A program made the position numbers and the translations under genes. A stretch of 64,000 nucleotides of DNA from Tomitella biformata AHU 1821 (GTDB lineage: Bacteria > Actinomycetota > Actinomycetes > Mycobacteriales > Mycobacteriaceae), in the NCBI RefSeq assembly GCF_000524475.1, contig NZ_BAVQ01000002.1:62001-126000 (forward strand), written 5' to 3'. Each line of letters opens with the position of its first letter. Position 1 is the stretch's first letter. Below, one piece after another: positions 16,310 through 24,738 of the stretch. A model generated the notes under the pieces. The model saw nothing but the letters and a program-made list of their open reading frames with translations. It was not told the origin of the DNA and searched no databases.

Positions 16310-17313
16310 CACCGCGCTCCGTTCTCGTGTGCCCCGCCGTTGTGTGTGTTGTCGTCGCGCAGCGAACGTCCGGTCAGCGTGAGGAAGACGTCGTCGAGGC
16401 TGGGCCGGCGCGATTGGATGCCGACCGGGGTGATCGCCGCGGCGTCGAGCCCGCGGACCAGCTCCATCATCGCGGTGCCAGAGTTGGGGACTCGGCCGCG
16501 CGCGTGCCGCCCGTCCGCCTCGGTGAGCTCGGCGCCGGCAATGCCCTCGATCATCGAGCGGACCTGGGCCGCGGTGGCCTCATCCGCGAGCTCCACCTCG
16601 ATCACGTCGCCGCCCACGCCCGCCTTCAACGCGTCGGGCGTCCCCTCGGCGACGATGCGGCCGTGGTCGATCACGAGGATCCGGTCGCACAGCGCGTCCG
16701 CCTCGTCCAGATAGTGCGTGGTGAGGAACACCGTCGTGTCACGTTCGGTGCGCAGCGCGGAGATGTGCTCCCATAGGTTCGCGCGGGCCTGCGGGTCCAG
16801 GCCCGTCGTCGGCTCGTCGAGGAAGACCAGCTCGGGGCGGTGGATCAGGCCCATCGCGATATCGAGGCGCCGTCGTTGCCCGCCGGACATCGATTTCGGC
16901 TGACGCTTCCACATCCCCTCCAGGTCGAGGGTCTCGAACAGCTCGCGCCCGTGGCTGATCGCCGCCGCCTTGTCCATCCCGTACATCAGCGCGTGGTCGA
17001 CGATCTCCTCACCTGCCCGCGCCTCCTGGTACGTCGAACCCGATTGCGGCACATAGCCGATGCGCCTGCGCACACCGATGGGGTCGGCCCGCAGATCGCA
17101 GCCGGCCACCGTCGCGGTGCCCTCGCTCGGCTCGATCAGGGTGGTCAGCATCCGCAGGGTCGTCGTCTTGCCCGCGCCATTGGGCCCGAGGAATCCGACG
17201 ATCTCGCCGCGCGCCACGTCCAGGTCCACGCCGTCCACCGCCCGGACCTCTTGCTTGCGCTTGCGGAATGTGCGAGCGAGCCCCCGTGCGTGGATCATCT
17301 GGGCGGCGCTCAT
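16309..17313 (-). CDS. ABC transporter ATP-binding protein (DrrA-like)
   Basis: 334 residues from ATG 17313 (ATGA overlap with the upstream decarboxylase-like gene). Walker A GPNGAGKTT, signature MSGGQRRR, Walker B LVFLDEPTTGLDP and the H-loop TTHYLDEAD are all present. A C-terminal extension of about 100 residues ends RPSLDDVFLTLTGRSLRDD, the conserved tail of DrrA proteins that binds DrrB. It energises the permease encoded next. Confidence 0.94.
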   Translation of the reverse strand: MSAAQMIHARGLARTFRKRKQEVRAVDGVDLDVARGEIVGFLGPNGAGKTTTLRMLTTLIEPSEGTATVAGCDLRADPIGVRRRIGYVPQSGSTYQEARAGEEIVDHALMYGMDKAAAISHGRELFETLDLEGMWKRQPKSMSGGQRRRLDIAMGLIHRPELVFLDEPTTGLDPQARANLWEHISALRTERDTTVFLTTHYLDEADALCDRILVIDHGRIVAEGTPDALKAGVGGDVIEVELADEATAAQVRSMIEGIAGAELTEADGRHARGRVPNSGTAMMELVRGLDAAAITPVGIQSRRPSLDDVFLTLTGRSLRDDNTHNGGAHENGAR

Positions 17314-18071
17314 CCGGCTCCCGCCGCCACGATCGCAGCCTCCTCGAACGTCATCCGCATGTGACCGATGCTGCTGCTGAACATCGCCGAATGCGGTAGC
17401 CCCAAGTGCCGCAACTCGTCCGTCCACGGATGCGAGCCCAGCATCAGGTGCGCCCCGCCGGGCCGCAACCGGGTGTCAGAGGCGTTGAGCTGCCAGGGAA
17501 TTCGCCGCGTGACCCCGTCAAGATGGGAGTAGGTGTCCAGCGCGGAGGAGATTCCCGCGCCGGGCACCTTCACCCCGTGCGCGACGCGCAAATCCGCGAC
17601 CAGCTGCCCGTCGAGGTGCACGATGCCGCGTGTGGACGCAGCGGATCGCTGAATCTTGATGTCCCCCAGTCGCTTCGGAAAGCCCCAAATAGTGCGGCCG
17701 GCCTCCAAGGTGAACTCCTCGGTGACGGGCAGCCGATGCACGAACACGCCGGTGTTGCCCGTCAGCAGGCGTCGGGCATCCCCCAGGGCGCCAGAGCCGA
17801 CAGCACCCGACTGTTCGGACCCGGGCGGCCGGATCATGAACCCGACGGCGAACTCCAAGTACTGCTTAAGATCCCCGTCCTTGTACTCGATGAACATCAG
17901 CGCGCAGACCGCGCGGCCCGGCCGAATCGCGAGGATGTCCAAGCCCGAATAGTCGATCACGGACTGGGCCTTGGCGATTGGCACCGAGAACATCGCCATG
18001 TGCGTCTCCGCGTCCCGAACCTGCACGGGGAGGCGCACCTGCTCGCCCTGGATTAGGAACTCTTGGGTCAT
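17310..18071 (-). CDS. Acetoacetate decarboxylase family protein
   Basis: 253 residues of the ADC superfamily. Key segment: GRTIWGFPKRLGDIKI, whose lysine aligns with the Schiff-base lysine region of acetoacetate decarboxylase. Family members in actinobacteria are often not true acetoacetate decarboxylases, so the reaction is uncertain. First gene of a three-gene operon with a DrrAB-type exporter (ATGA coupling), which suggests that product formation and export are linked. Confidence 0.8.
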   Translation of the reverse strand: MTQEFLIQGEQVRLPVQVRDAETHMAMFSVPIAKAQSVIDYSGLDILAIRPGRAVCALMFIEYKDGDLKQYLEFAVGFMIRPPGSEQSGAVGSGALGDARRLLTGNTGVFVHRLPVTEEFTLEAGRTIWGFPKRLGDIKIQRSAASTRGIVHLDGQLVADLRVAHGVKVPGAGISSALDTYSHLDGVTRRIPWQLNASDTRLRPGGAHLMLGSHPWTDELRHLGLPHSAMFSSSIGHMRMTFEEAAIVAAGAG

Positions 18072-18241
18072 CTACATCCACTCTCCGTCGACGGCTCGCA
18101 CATTCCCACCCATGATACAAGTCACATTCCCATGAAAATTGTGGTCCACACGGCCCGGATCTCCGCTCAATCGCGCAATTCCACCGCTAAGGTGAATCTG
18201 CCATCACTTCACTCTGGAAGTGCATAACTACCGAGGACACG

Positions 18242-18973
18242 ATGACTCAACCCCCGTTTGGCAATTACCCGCCCCCGCCCGCTGGCGGGTTCGGCGACTA
18301 CCCCGCTGCCGGCCCGACGTTGAACGTCGGCGACGCCCTCGGCTTCGGCTGGTCGCGGTTCAAGGACAACGCCCTCCCCTGGATCGGCATCGTCCTCCTC
18401 ACCGCCGTGGTCTCCGGTGTGCTGTCCCTGCTCGGCGGCGGCAGCTTCTCCACCACGAGCTTCTCCGATGGCACCACCGAGATCAATACGAGCTTCGGCG
18501 CCCGTTACGTCCTCTTCATGCTGCTCACCCTCATTGTCGGCTGGATCTTCCAGGCCGCAATGGTCCGCGGCGCCCTGGATGAGGTCGACGGCCGGAAGCC
18601 CGGCTTCGGAGCCTTCTTCCAGCTCCCCAATATCGGCATGATCCTGCTGACCGGACTGATTGTGGGAGTGCTGACCACGATCGGTTTTGCGCTGCTCTTC
18701 ATCCCCGGCGTCATCGTGTTGTTCCTGTCGTATTTCGCGATGCAGTTCGTGGTGGACAAGAAGCTCCCCGCGATTGACGCCGTCAAGAGCAGTTGGAGCG
18801 TGATCTCCAAGAACGTCGGGCCGCTGCTGCTGCTGGCGCTCGCCGTCATCGGCATCAACATCATCGGCATTCTCGTCTGCTTCGTCGGCCTGCTGGTCAC
18901 CCTCCCGATCACGGGAATCGCCGTCTCGTACGCCTACCGCGCCCTCTCCGGCGCCCCCGCGCACACCAAGTAG
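18242..18973 (+). CDS. Integral membrane protein with proline/glycine-rich N terminus
   Basis: 243 residues. A 25-residue PPPPAGGFGDYP-type N terminus is followed by four or five membrane helices (around 45-65, 88-110, 128-165, 190-225). TLNVGDALGFGWSRFKDN and FAMQFVVDKKLPAIDAVKSSW resemble the conserved region of DUF975-like or glycerophosphoryl-diester-phosphodiesterase membrane-domain proteins. Single-gene transcript closed by a strong terminator. Function not known. Confidence 0.75.
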   Translation: MTQPPFGNYPPPPAGGFGDYPAAGPTLNVGDALGFGWSRFKDNALPWIGIVLLTAVVSGVLSLLGGGSFSTTSFSDGTTEINTSFGARYVLFMLLTLIVGWIFQAAMVRGALDEVDGRKPGFGAFFQLPNIGMILLTGLIVGVLTTIGFALLFIPGVIVLFLSYFAMQFVVDKKLPAIDAVKSSWSVISKNVGPLLLLALAVIGINIIGILVCFVGLLVTLPITGIAVSYAYRALSGAPAHTK

Positions 18974-18980
18974 CTCCCGG

Positions 18981-19024
18981 AAAGGTCCGGGCTCCGTTGA
19001 TAGTTCGGGGCCCGGACCTTTTTT
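18981..19024 (+). terminator. Rho-independent terminator
   Basis: AAAGGTCCGGGC (18981-18992) pairs with GCCCGGACCTTT (19010-19021), followed by a run of T to 19024. It closes the membrane-protein gene. Confidence 0.88.
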
Positions 19025-19103
19025 GCCGGCGGGGTCACTCGGGCTGCGATTTGATAACGAATCGGTTACGGTGAGGAGACCTGTTTTCAACGAGTGGACA
19101 TTT

Positions 19104-19547
19104 ATGCGCAAGGCCACAGCAATACGAATCATCCGGATCGCGGTGCCCACCCTCATCGGGGTCACGGCGTCCCTCACCGCGACGACCGGGGTGGCCCAGG
19201 CCAGCCCCACCACCGCCCCACAACCCAGCCCCGCCGCCAGTTGCCCGGCCCAGCAGTCCGACCTGCCACCCGACGCACTCGAGCAGGCCATGGGCTCCGC
19301 GGTCTCCCAGTCGGCCGAGGCATTCCCGGATCGGGACACCGCAGGCGGCTACGCCGTCGGTGCGACGCGATCTGACTCCGGCGAAATGGCCCAGCAGATC
19401 ATCCGGGACTGCGGCGTCGACGTGCAGCGCCGCACCGTGGTGGTGGACCTCGTGCTTCCGGCCATGCTGCCGGACTCGTCGCACACCTTCGGCGCCGTCG
19501 CCGTATCCGCTGTCGATGGCGGCTACCAGGTGTGGCGCGCGAGTTAG
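19104..19547 (+). CDS. Small secreted protein
   Basis: 147 residues with a Sec signal peptide (basic MRKATAIRIIRI, hydrophobic core, AQA|SP cleavage near residue 34). The mature part is about 113 residues, with two cysteines (ASCPAQQSD and RDCGVDV) that could form a disulfide. No family recognised. Its stop overlaps the possible start of the first MGMT gene, so the two may be cotranscribed. Confidence 0.7.
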   Translation: MRKATAIRIIRIAVPTLIGVTASLTATTGVAQASPTTAPQPSPAASCPAQQSDLPPDALEQAMGSAVSQSAEAFPDRDTAGGYAVGATRSDSGEMAQQIIRDCGVDVQRRTVVVDLVLPAMLPDSSHTFGAVAVSAVDGGYQVWRAS

Positions 19548-20044
19548 TGCCCTCCCAGCATCGGTTGGTGGCCTCGCCAATCGGTCAGTTGACCCTGATC
19601 AGCACGGACGGCGTGCTCAGCGGGCTCTACCTGCCCCAGCACTCCCACCCGCCGGCCGCAGCCGCGTTGGGTCCTCGCGTGGAGACGGGGCTCGACGCCG
19701 CCATCACCCAACTCGCCGAGTATTTTGCCGGCGAGCGGACCGCCTTCACGGTGCCAGTCATCTTGCGCGGCACGGAGTTCCAACGCCAGGTTTGGGAGCT
19801 GTTGAGATTGATTCCCTTCGGCCAGACCCGCAGCTATGCGCAGTTGTCCGCGGACTTGGGCAACCCCGCCGCGATCCGTGCCGTCGCCGCCGCGAATGGG
19901 CGCAACCCGGTGAGCATTATGGTGCCGTGCCATCGGGTAATCGGTAGCGACGGCGCCCTGGTCGGCTACGCCGGTGGCCTCGAGCGCAAGCGCCGCCTAC
20001 TCGAGCTCGAGGGCGCGCTCCCCGCGGCGAACATGCTGTTCTAG
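19547..20044 (+). CDS. ogt: Methylated-DNA-[protein]-cysteine S-methyltransferase (first copy)
   Basis: 165 residues. MGMT active site VPCHRV with the acceptor cysteine, followed by the family motif SDGALVGYAGGLERKRRLLELE. The DNA-binding HTH segment (FGQTRSYAQLSADLGNPAAIRAVAAANGRNP) is intact. It removes O6-alkyl groups from guanine by suicidal transfer to its own cysteine. GTG at 19547 overlaps the preceding stop (TAGTG); an in-frame GTG at 19532 is an alternative. It is the first of four alkylation-linked genes in a row. Confidence 0.92.
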   Translation: MPSQHRLVASPIGQLTLISTDGVLSGLYLPQHSHPPAAAALGPRVETGLDAAITQLAEYFAGERTAFTVPVILRGTEFQRQVWELLRLIPFGQTRSYAQLSADLGNPAAIRAVAAANGRNPVSIMVPCHRVIGSDGALVGYAGGLERKRRLLELEGALPAANMLF

Positions 20045-20114
20045 CCGCCGCGCGCGACGAGTTTGCGTGGGCGCCTCACATTTGGGCCCGCCAGCACGTC
20101 TACTTAGTGTGATC

Positions 20115-20645
20115 ATGCATCCATTCCAGGCCGTCGCCACCGCACACGGGGCCACCGTGCTGCGGGTCTGCCGCGCCCTCGTCGGCCCGGTAGATGCGGA
20201 GGACGCCTGGTCGGAGACGTTTCTCGCGGCGCTGCGCGCCTATCCGGACCTGCCGCCAGGCAGCAATGTGGAGGCCTGGCTGGTCACCATCGCCCAGCGC
20301 AAGGCCATCGACATCCTGCGCCGGCGGACCCGGGACCCGGTCCCCATTGCCAGCGACGAGTTTCCGGACGCCCCGAGCCCCTTCGGCATCCCCGGCCGCG
20401 GCGACACCCATGCCGAGCTGTGGTCCGCGCTCGGGAAGCTGACCATGATCCAGCGTCAGGCCGTGGTGTGGCACCACCTGATCGGCCTGCCCTATGCGGA
20501 GGTGGCCGAGAAGATCGGGAACTCCCCCGCCGCCGCCCGCCGCGCCGGCTCGGACGGCATCGCCGCCCTCCGACATACCCTCACCACCGACCCCGCCATC
20601 CTCGACCAAGTAGCCCGCGACACCGCGAAAGGGGTGGCTCGATGA
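20115..20645 (+). CDS. ECF-type RNA polymerase sigma factor
   Basis: 176 residues. Region 2 (about residues 4-72: AEDAWSETFLAALRAYPDL and VEAWLVTIAQRKAIDILRRR) and region 4 (about 115-165: LTMIQRQAVVWHHLIGLPYAEVAEKIGNSPAAARR) are both present, without region 1 or 3, so it is an ECF or group IV sigma factor. Its stop overlaps the start of an MGMT gene (ATGA). No classical zinc anti-sigma gene is adjacent; the MGMT protein takes that position. This suggests control of alkylation-repair genes, which is inference. Confidence 0.88.
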   Translation: MHPFQAVATAHGATVLRVCRALVGPVDAEDAWSETFLAALRAYPDLPPGSNVEAWLVTIAQRKAIDILRRRTRDPVPIASDEFPDAPSPFGIPGRGDTHAELWSALGKLTMIQRQAVVWHHLIGLPYAEVAEKIGNSPAAARRAGSDGIAALRHTLTTDPAILDQVARDTAKGVAR

Positions 20646-21283
20646 CTGGCTCCACCAACCACACCGACCCCGGAGAAGTACTGTCCCAGCTTCGCTCCGC
20701 CGGGCCCGACACCGCCGAGGCCTCCACCGTGGAACGACTGCTCGAGCGGCTGCTCGCCACCGCGGAGTCCCATCAGCTGACCGATGCCACCTACCGCATC
20801 CTCGACTCCCCCCTGGGGCCGCTGCTGCTCGCGGGCACCGAGCGCGGGCTGATCCGGCTCGCCTTCCAGGCCCAAGACCACGAGCGGGTGCTCGACGAGC
20901 TGGCGGCCGCCGTCGGCTCCCGGATCCTGCGCTCTAACAAGGGTTACGACGACGCCGCCCGGCAGATCGACGAGTACTTCTCCCACACGCGGGACCACTT
21001 CGCCCTGCCCCTGGACCTGCGGCTGGCCCACGGCTTCCGCCGCACCGTGCTCGACCACCTGCGCGAGATCCCCTATGGACAGACCGCGACGTACACGCAG
21101 GTGGCCGCCGCCGCGGGCAGCGAGCGGGCCGTGCGCGCGGTGGGCACCGCGTGCGCCAAGAATCCCGTGCCGATCCTGATCCCGTGCCACCGGGTACTCC
21201 GCAGCGACGGCTCCACGGGCGGCTATGCGGGCGGCGCCGATGCCAAGCGGCTGCTCCTGGACTTGGAGGCGCGCGATGGTTAG
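20642..21283 (+). CDS. MGMT-family protein with N-terminal extension, coupled to an ECF sigma factor
   Basis: 213 residues. The C-terminal 165 residues form a full MGMT: HTH segment YGQTATYTQVAAAAGSERAVRAVGTACAKNP, acceptor cysteine in IPCHRV, and GGYAGGADAKRLLLDLE. The first 48 residues (EVLSQLRSAGPDTAEASTVERLLERLLATAE) form predicted helices not found in ordinary MGMTs. Translation is coupled to the sigma gene (ATGA) and the 3' end overlaps the glycosylase gene by eight bases. Besides repairing DNA, it could bind or sense for the sigma factor through the extension; that role is a hypothesis. Confidence 0.88.
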   Translation: MTGSTNHTDPGEVLSQLRSAGPDTAEASTVERLLERLLATAESHQLTDATYRILDSPLGPLLLAGTERGLIRLAFQAQDHERVLDELAAAVGSRILRSNKGYDDAARQIDEYFSHTRDHFALPLDLRLAHGFRRTVLDHLREIPYGQTATYTQVAAAAGSERAVRAVGTACAKNPVPILIPCHRVLRSDGSTGGYAGGADAKRLLLDLEARDG

Positions 21284-21875
21284 CCCAACAATCGCCTCTG
21301 CCACGGCGGGCGCGGTGCGGTGCGAGGACGGGGTGCTGCGCTGTTCCTGGGCTGTGGCCGACCCTCTGCTCCGCGCGTACCACGACACCGAGTGGGGCCG
21401 GTCCGTACACGGCGAGCAGGCGCTGCTCGAGCGGATCTGCCTCGAGGGCTTCCAGGCGGGGTTGTCCTGGCTGACCGTGCTGCGCAAACGCCCCGCCTTC
21501 CGCGCCGCGTTCGCCGACTTCGACCCCGACACCGTCGCGGCGCTGACCGACGACGAGATCGAGGCCCTCGCGCAGCTGCCCGCGATCATCCGCAACCGCG
21601 CCAAGATCAACGCGGCCCGCGGCAATGCCCGGGCGGTGCTCGGCCTACGCCCGCACGGCGGCCTGGACGCGCTGCTCTGGTCCTACGCCGATCCCGGCGC
21701 ATTCCACCCTCGCACCGCCCTAGATGTCCCGGCGCAGACCCCGTCGTCCGTGCGGATGGCGCAAGAGCTGAAGGCGCTCGGCTTCCGGTTTGTCGGCCCC
21801 ACGACATGTTTCGCGTTGATGGAGGCCACTGGCATGGTCAATACCCATCTCATGGGATGTCACCGCCGCGGCTAG
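21276..21875 (+). CDS. tag: DNA-3-methyladenine glycosylase I
   Basis: 199 residues. Tag-type glycosylase that excises 3-methyladenine. The zinc-holding residues are visible: Cys in LRCSW, His in YHDTEWG, His in VNTHLMG and Cys in GCHR. The HhH-superfamily core LLERICLEGFQAGLSWLTVLRKRPAFRAAF contains the conserved substrate-pocket residues. ATG 21276 overlaps the MGMT gene. It completes an operon for alkylation damage (Ogt, sigma, MGMT, Tag). Confidence 0.94.
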   Translation: MVSPTIASATAGAVRCEDGVLRCSWAVADPLLRAYHDTEWGRSVHGEQALLERICLEGFQAGLSWLTVLRKRPAFRAAFADFDPDTVAALTDDEIEALAQLPAIIRNRAKINAARGNARAVLGLRPHGGLDALLWSYADPGAFHPRTALDVPAQTPSSVRMAQELKALGFRFVGPTTCFALMEATGMVNTHLMGCHRRG

Positions 21876-21953
21876 GCCTTCCGCCCCGCACCCGATCGGC
21901 ATACGCTTGACCTGCACTGGCTAGCTCGGACGCACTGGGATCAGAGGTTCTAG

Positions 21954-23498
21954 ATGCCGCACTATGACGCGATCGTGGTGGGCGCGGGGCACAACGGCCT
22001 AGCCTGCGCGTGTTACCTGGCCCGGGCGGGCCTGCAGGTGCTCGTGGTCGAGGCCGCGGCCGCGATCGGCGGGATGACCAGCACCCGCGAGCTGGTCCTC
22101 CCCGGATTCCATACGGATGTCCACGCCAGCGGCTATCAACTCGCCAATCTCTCCTCCGCGACCGACGAGCTCGACCTGGCCGGGTTCGGCCTCGAGCTCA
22201 TTCGACCCGACGTATCGCTCAGCAAGGTCTTCTCGGACAACCGCTCCCTGAGCATCCGGACATCCCTAGACCACACCTGCGCCGGCATCGCGAAGTTCTC
22301 ACCCCGCGACGCCAACACCTGGCGATCGCTCTACGGCGAATACCTCTCCGAGAGAGATCGACTGCGCCGGGAGTTAGAGAGCCCGCCGCGCCCACCCGAG
22401 GCCATCTCCGCGGAGCTGGCACAGGATCCACGCGGCTTCCAGCGCACCCGTTTCGGATATCAATCGGTGCGCTCCTGGGCTGGGGAGACTTTTGATTCTG
22501 AGGAGATGCGCGATCTAATGGCGGATTTCGCGGGCCACGCCGGCTTCGCACCCGATGATGCCGGCGGCGCGTCCTTCGCCCTCCTGTTCCTGTCGATAAT
22601 CCAGGACGCCGGCAACCGCGCGGTGAAGGGCGGCATGGGCGGCTTGCCGACAGCCCTGGCTGCCAGCCTCGCGGCCGCTGGCGGACAGGTGCGCACCGGC
22701 GCCGTGGTGACGCGGATCCTGGCCCCGGACGGGGTCGCGACCGGGGTGGAGCTCGCCGACGGAGCGATCCTTCGCGCCGGCACCATTGTGTCCAGCATCC
22801 ATCCGCGTCATCTGATCCTGAATCTATTGCGGGAGGCCAACCTCGATCATTCGATCGTCGAAGACATCAAGAGGTACGAGATCGGCGCATCGCAGTTCGG
22901 CATCTATCTCGCTCTCTCCGGCCCCGTGGCATATGCCGCGGGCTCCGAGGCCGGGTCGGCCACGCAGACCCACCTGATGCCCTCGACCACGGACGGCCTC
23001 GCCGAGGCATTCCGGGCGGTGCGGGCCGGCCAGCTGCCCGCGGTGCCGTCGGCCTTCGTGGTCAACGAGGCGGCCGTTGATCCCAGTCGCGTGCCGAAGG
23101 GCAAGTCCGCCCTGAAGGTGATCCTCACCACGGTGCCGTACACGGCAGATTGGCCCGCGCAGCGCATCCCGTACGCACAAGAGGTCATCGAACAGATCTG
23201 TCGGCAACACGTTCCCGACCTCAAGGAGAAGATCATCGGGATGACTGTCATGTCGCCGCTCGACTTCGCCGCCGATCTGGCCTCCGCGCTGCACGGGACG
23301 GTCACCCACGGAGCGATGACGCTCTACCAGCAAGGATCGCTGCGTCCGACTCTGAGCCTGGGGCAGTACCGGGGCCCGGCACGAGGGCTTTATCTGTGCG
23401 GCGCCGGCAGCCACCCCGGGCCGGGAGTCTCGATGATGCCCGGACGCAACGCGGCGAACGTCATTCTGGCCGACCTCGACCAGTCCCGGCGCCACTAG
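21954..23498 (+). CDS. FAD-dependent oxidoreductase of the phytoene-desaturase / amine-oxidase type
   Basis: 514 residues. An N-terminal Rossmann FAD site, DAIVVGAGHNGLACACYLARAGLQVLVVE (GxGxxG at about residues 9-14), and the C-terminal family motif LCGAGSHPGPGVSMMPGRNAANVIL. It resembles PDS5-type NAD(P)/FAD oxidoreductases with no known substrate in most actinobacteria. No carotenoid genes are nearby, so phytoene is unlikely. The next gene begins directly after the stop. Confidence 0.88.
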   Translation: MPHYDAIVVGAGHNGLACACYLARAGLQVLVVEAAAAIGGMTSTRELVLPGFHTDVHASGYQLANLSSATDELDLAGFGLELIRPDVSLSKVFSDNRSLSIRTSLDHTCAGIAKFSPRDANTWRSLYGEYLSERDRLRRELESPPRPPEAISAELAQDPRGFQRTRFGYQSVRSWAGETFDSEEMRDLMADFAGHAGFAPDDAGGASFALLFLSIIQDAGNRAVKGGMGGLPTALAASLAAAGGQVRTGAVVTRILAPDGVATGVELADGAILRAGTIVSSIHPRHLILNLLREANLDHSIVEDIKRYEIGASQFGIYLALSGPVAYAAGSEAGSATQTHLMPSTTDGLAEAFRAVRAGQLPAVPSAFVVNEAAVDPSRVPKGKSALKVILTTVPYTADWPAQRIPYAQEVIEQICRQHVPDLKEKIIGMTVMSPLDFAADLASALHGTVTHGAMTLYQQGSLRPTLSLGQYRGPARGLYLCGAGSHPGPGVSMMPGRNAANVILADLDQSRRH

Positions 23499-23990
23499 AT
23501 GACATCAAGCCACGCAGAGCCGCACGACGATTGGAGCGACCGCGTCCGCGACGAGACCCCCGCGCAGCACCTGGATCGCAACTGGTCGAGCCTGCTGCAA
23601 GAGCTACGAGTGGTCCAGACCGGCGTGCAACTGCTCACCGGGTTCCTGCTCACCCTGCCCTTTCAGGCCCGGTTCGCGGAACTCTCCGACTATCTACGCG
23701 GCGTCTACCTGGTCACGGTGCTGTCATCGATTACGGCGACCATTCTGCTCGTCGCCCCGATCTCCATGCACAGGTTGCTGTTCCGGCGGCGACTCCTTGC
23801 CCGCGTGGTGCATGCGGCCCATTGGTGCACCCTGATCGGGCTGCTATACCTCGGTGTCGCCTTGACGGGCTCGGTGATCCTGGTGGTGACGCTGGTCGTC
23901 GGCAACTCCGCCGGCAATATCGCCGGTGTGTGCACCGCGGCGCTATTTATTGCTTTGTGGTTCTTGTTCCCATGGCGATACCGCCGATAG
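23499..23990 (+). CDS. DUF6328-like four-helix membrane protein
   Basis: 163 residues. A charged N terminus (DRNWSSLLQELRVVQTGVQLLTGFLLTLPFQARF), typical of the DUF6328 family, precedes four membrane helices and a WRYRR tail. Function unknown. It starts on the base after the oxidoreductase stop, so the pair is probably one transcript. Confidence 0.78.
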   Translation: MTSSHAEPHDDWSDRVRDETPAQHLDRNWSSLLQELRVVQTGVQLLTGFLLTLPFQARFAELSDYLRGVYLVTVLSSITATILLVAPISMHRLLFRRRLLARVVHAAHWCTLIGLLYLGVALTGSVILVVTLVVGNSAGNIAGVCTAALFIALWFLFPWRYRR

Positions 23991-24091
23991 GCGATATGCA
24001 CTGCGGCGCCACTTCCTGCTCGATGGTCGCAGTTCCGTCCCCATCGTCCTAGGCTTTGGGATTACGAGAAATTAGCCAGAAGGGAAGTCCC

Positions 24092-24637
24092 ATGAATTCA
24101 CCACATGCACGACTCCACGGAATCGCCAGCGGGAGGGCCCGGCGGGTCGCCGTCGCGGCAGCGATTCCGCTGTTCGCGGCAACCGCCGCCATCGCCACCT
24201 CCACCACCGCGGCCGCGGCGAGCCCGGATTCCCTCTCCATCGATGGCAGCCTGCAGCCAGTGCCCGGTTTCAGCGTGCTCCACATCGTGGCCGACGGCCA
24301 GAAGGCGGCCAATGGCGACACGACCGGAACCTATAACGCGAACGTGGAATTGGGCGGTCTCGCGCTGCCCATCGAGGTCGCGGGGCCCATCACCTGCCTT
24401 AGCTTCGACGGCGACACCGCATCGCTGATCTATCCGATCGCCAGCACCGTGCCCCCGGTGGTCACCGGCTCCCTCAGCGGGGCGCTGGCGGTGCAGATCA
24501 CGGTCACCCGCGGGATCGACGGCCAGCCGAGCCATGTCGGGCTGATGGGGCCGATGCCCACCTCGTCGTTCGAGGGTTGCGAGCCCGGACCCACGCCGTT
24601 CGTCTTCGACGGCACTATCGAGATCGGCGGCGGATAG
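24092..24637 (+). CDS. Secreted protein of unknown function
   Basis: 181 residues. A Sec signal peptide (basic RARRVAVA, hydrophobic stretch, AAA-AS cleavage near residue 44) and a beta-rich mature part with one cysteine pair (ITCLSF, EGCEPG). A strong ribosome site, AGAAGGGAAG, lies before ATG 24092. No family recognised. Confidence 0.72.
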   Translation: MNSPHARLHGIASGRARRVAVAAAIPLFAATAAIATSTTAAAASPDSLSIDGSLQPVPGFSVLHIVADGQKAANGDTTGTYNANVELGGLALPIEVAGPITCLSFDGDTASLIYPIASTVPPVVTGSLSGALAVQITVTRGIDGQPSHVGLMGPMPTSSFEGCEPGPTPFVFDGTIEIGGG

Positions 24638-24738
24638 CGGCGCGTCAGCCCTCCCCATAGCCGCCGGCATCTCACCGCCCGCGCGGTCAGCAGAATCAAC
24701 CCTCGACATAGGCAGGCAAATGACTGCATAATGGAGGG

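Noticed and set aside
18209-19339. 376-codon minus-strand frame opposite the membrane and secreted protein genes
   Set aside because: Highly repetitive Asp/Gly/Glu translation without motifs; the plus-strand genes explain the region, including a terminator.
21954-23498. Carotenoid phytoene desaturase assignment
   Set aside because: The fold fits, but there are no crtB/crtE-type neighbours and the family is broad, so only the general oxidoreductase call is kept.
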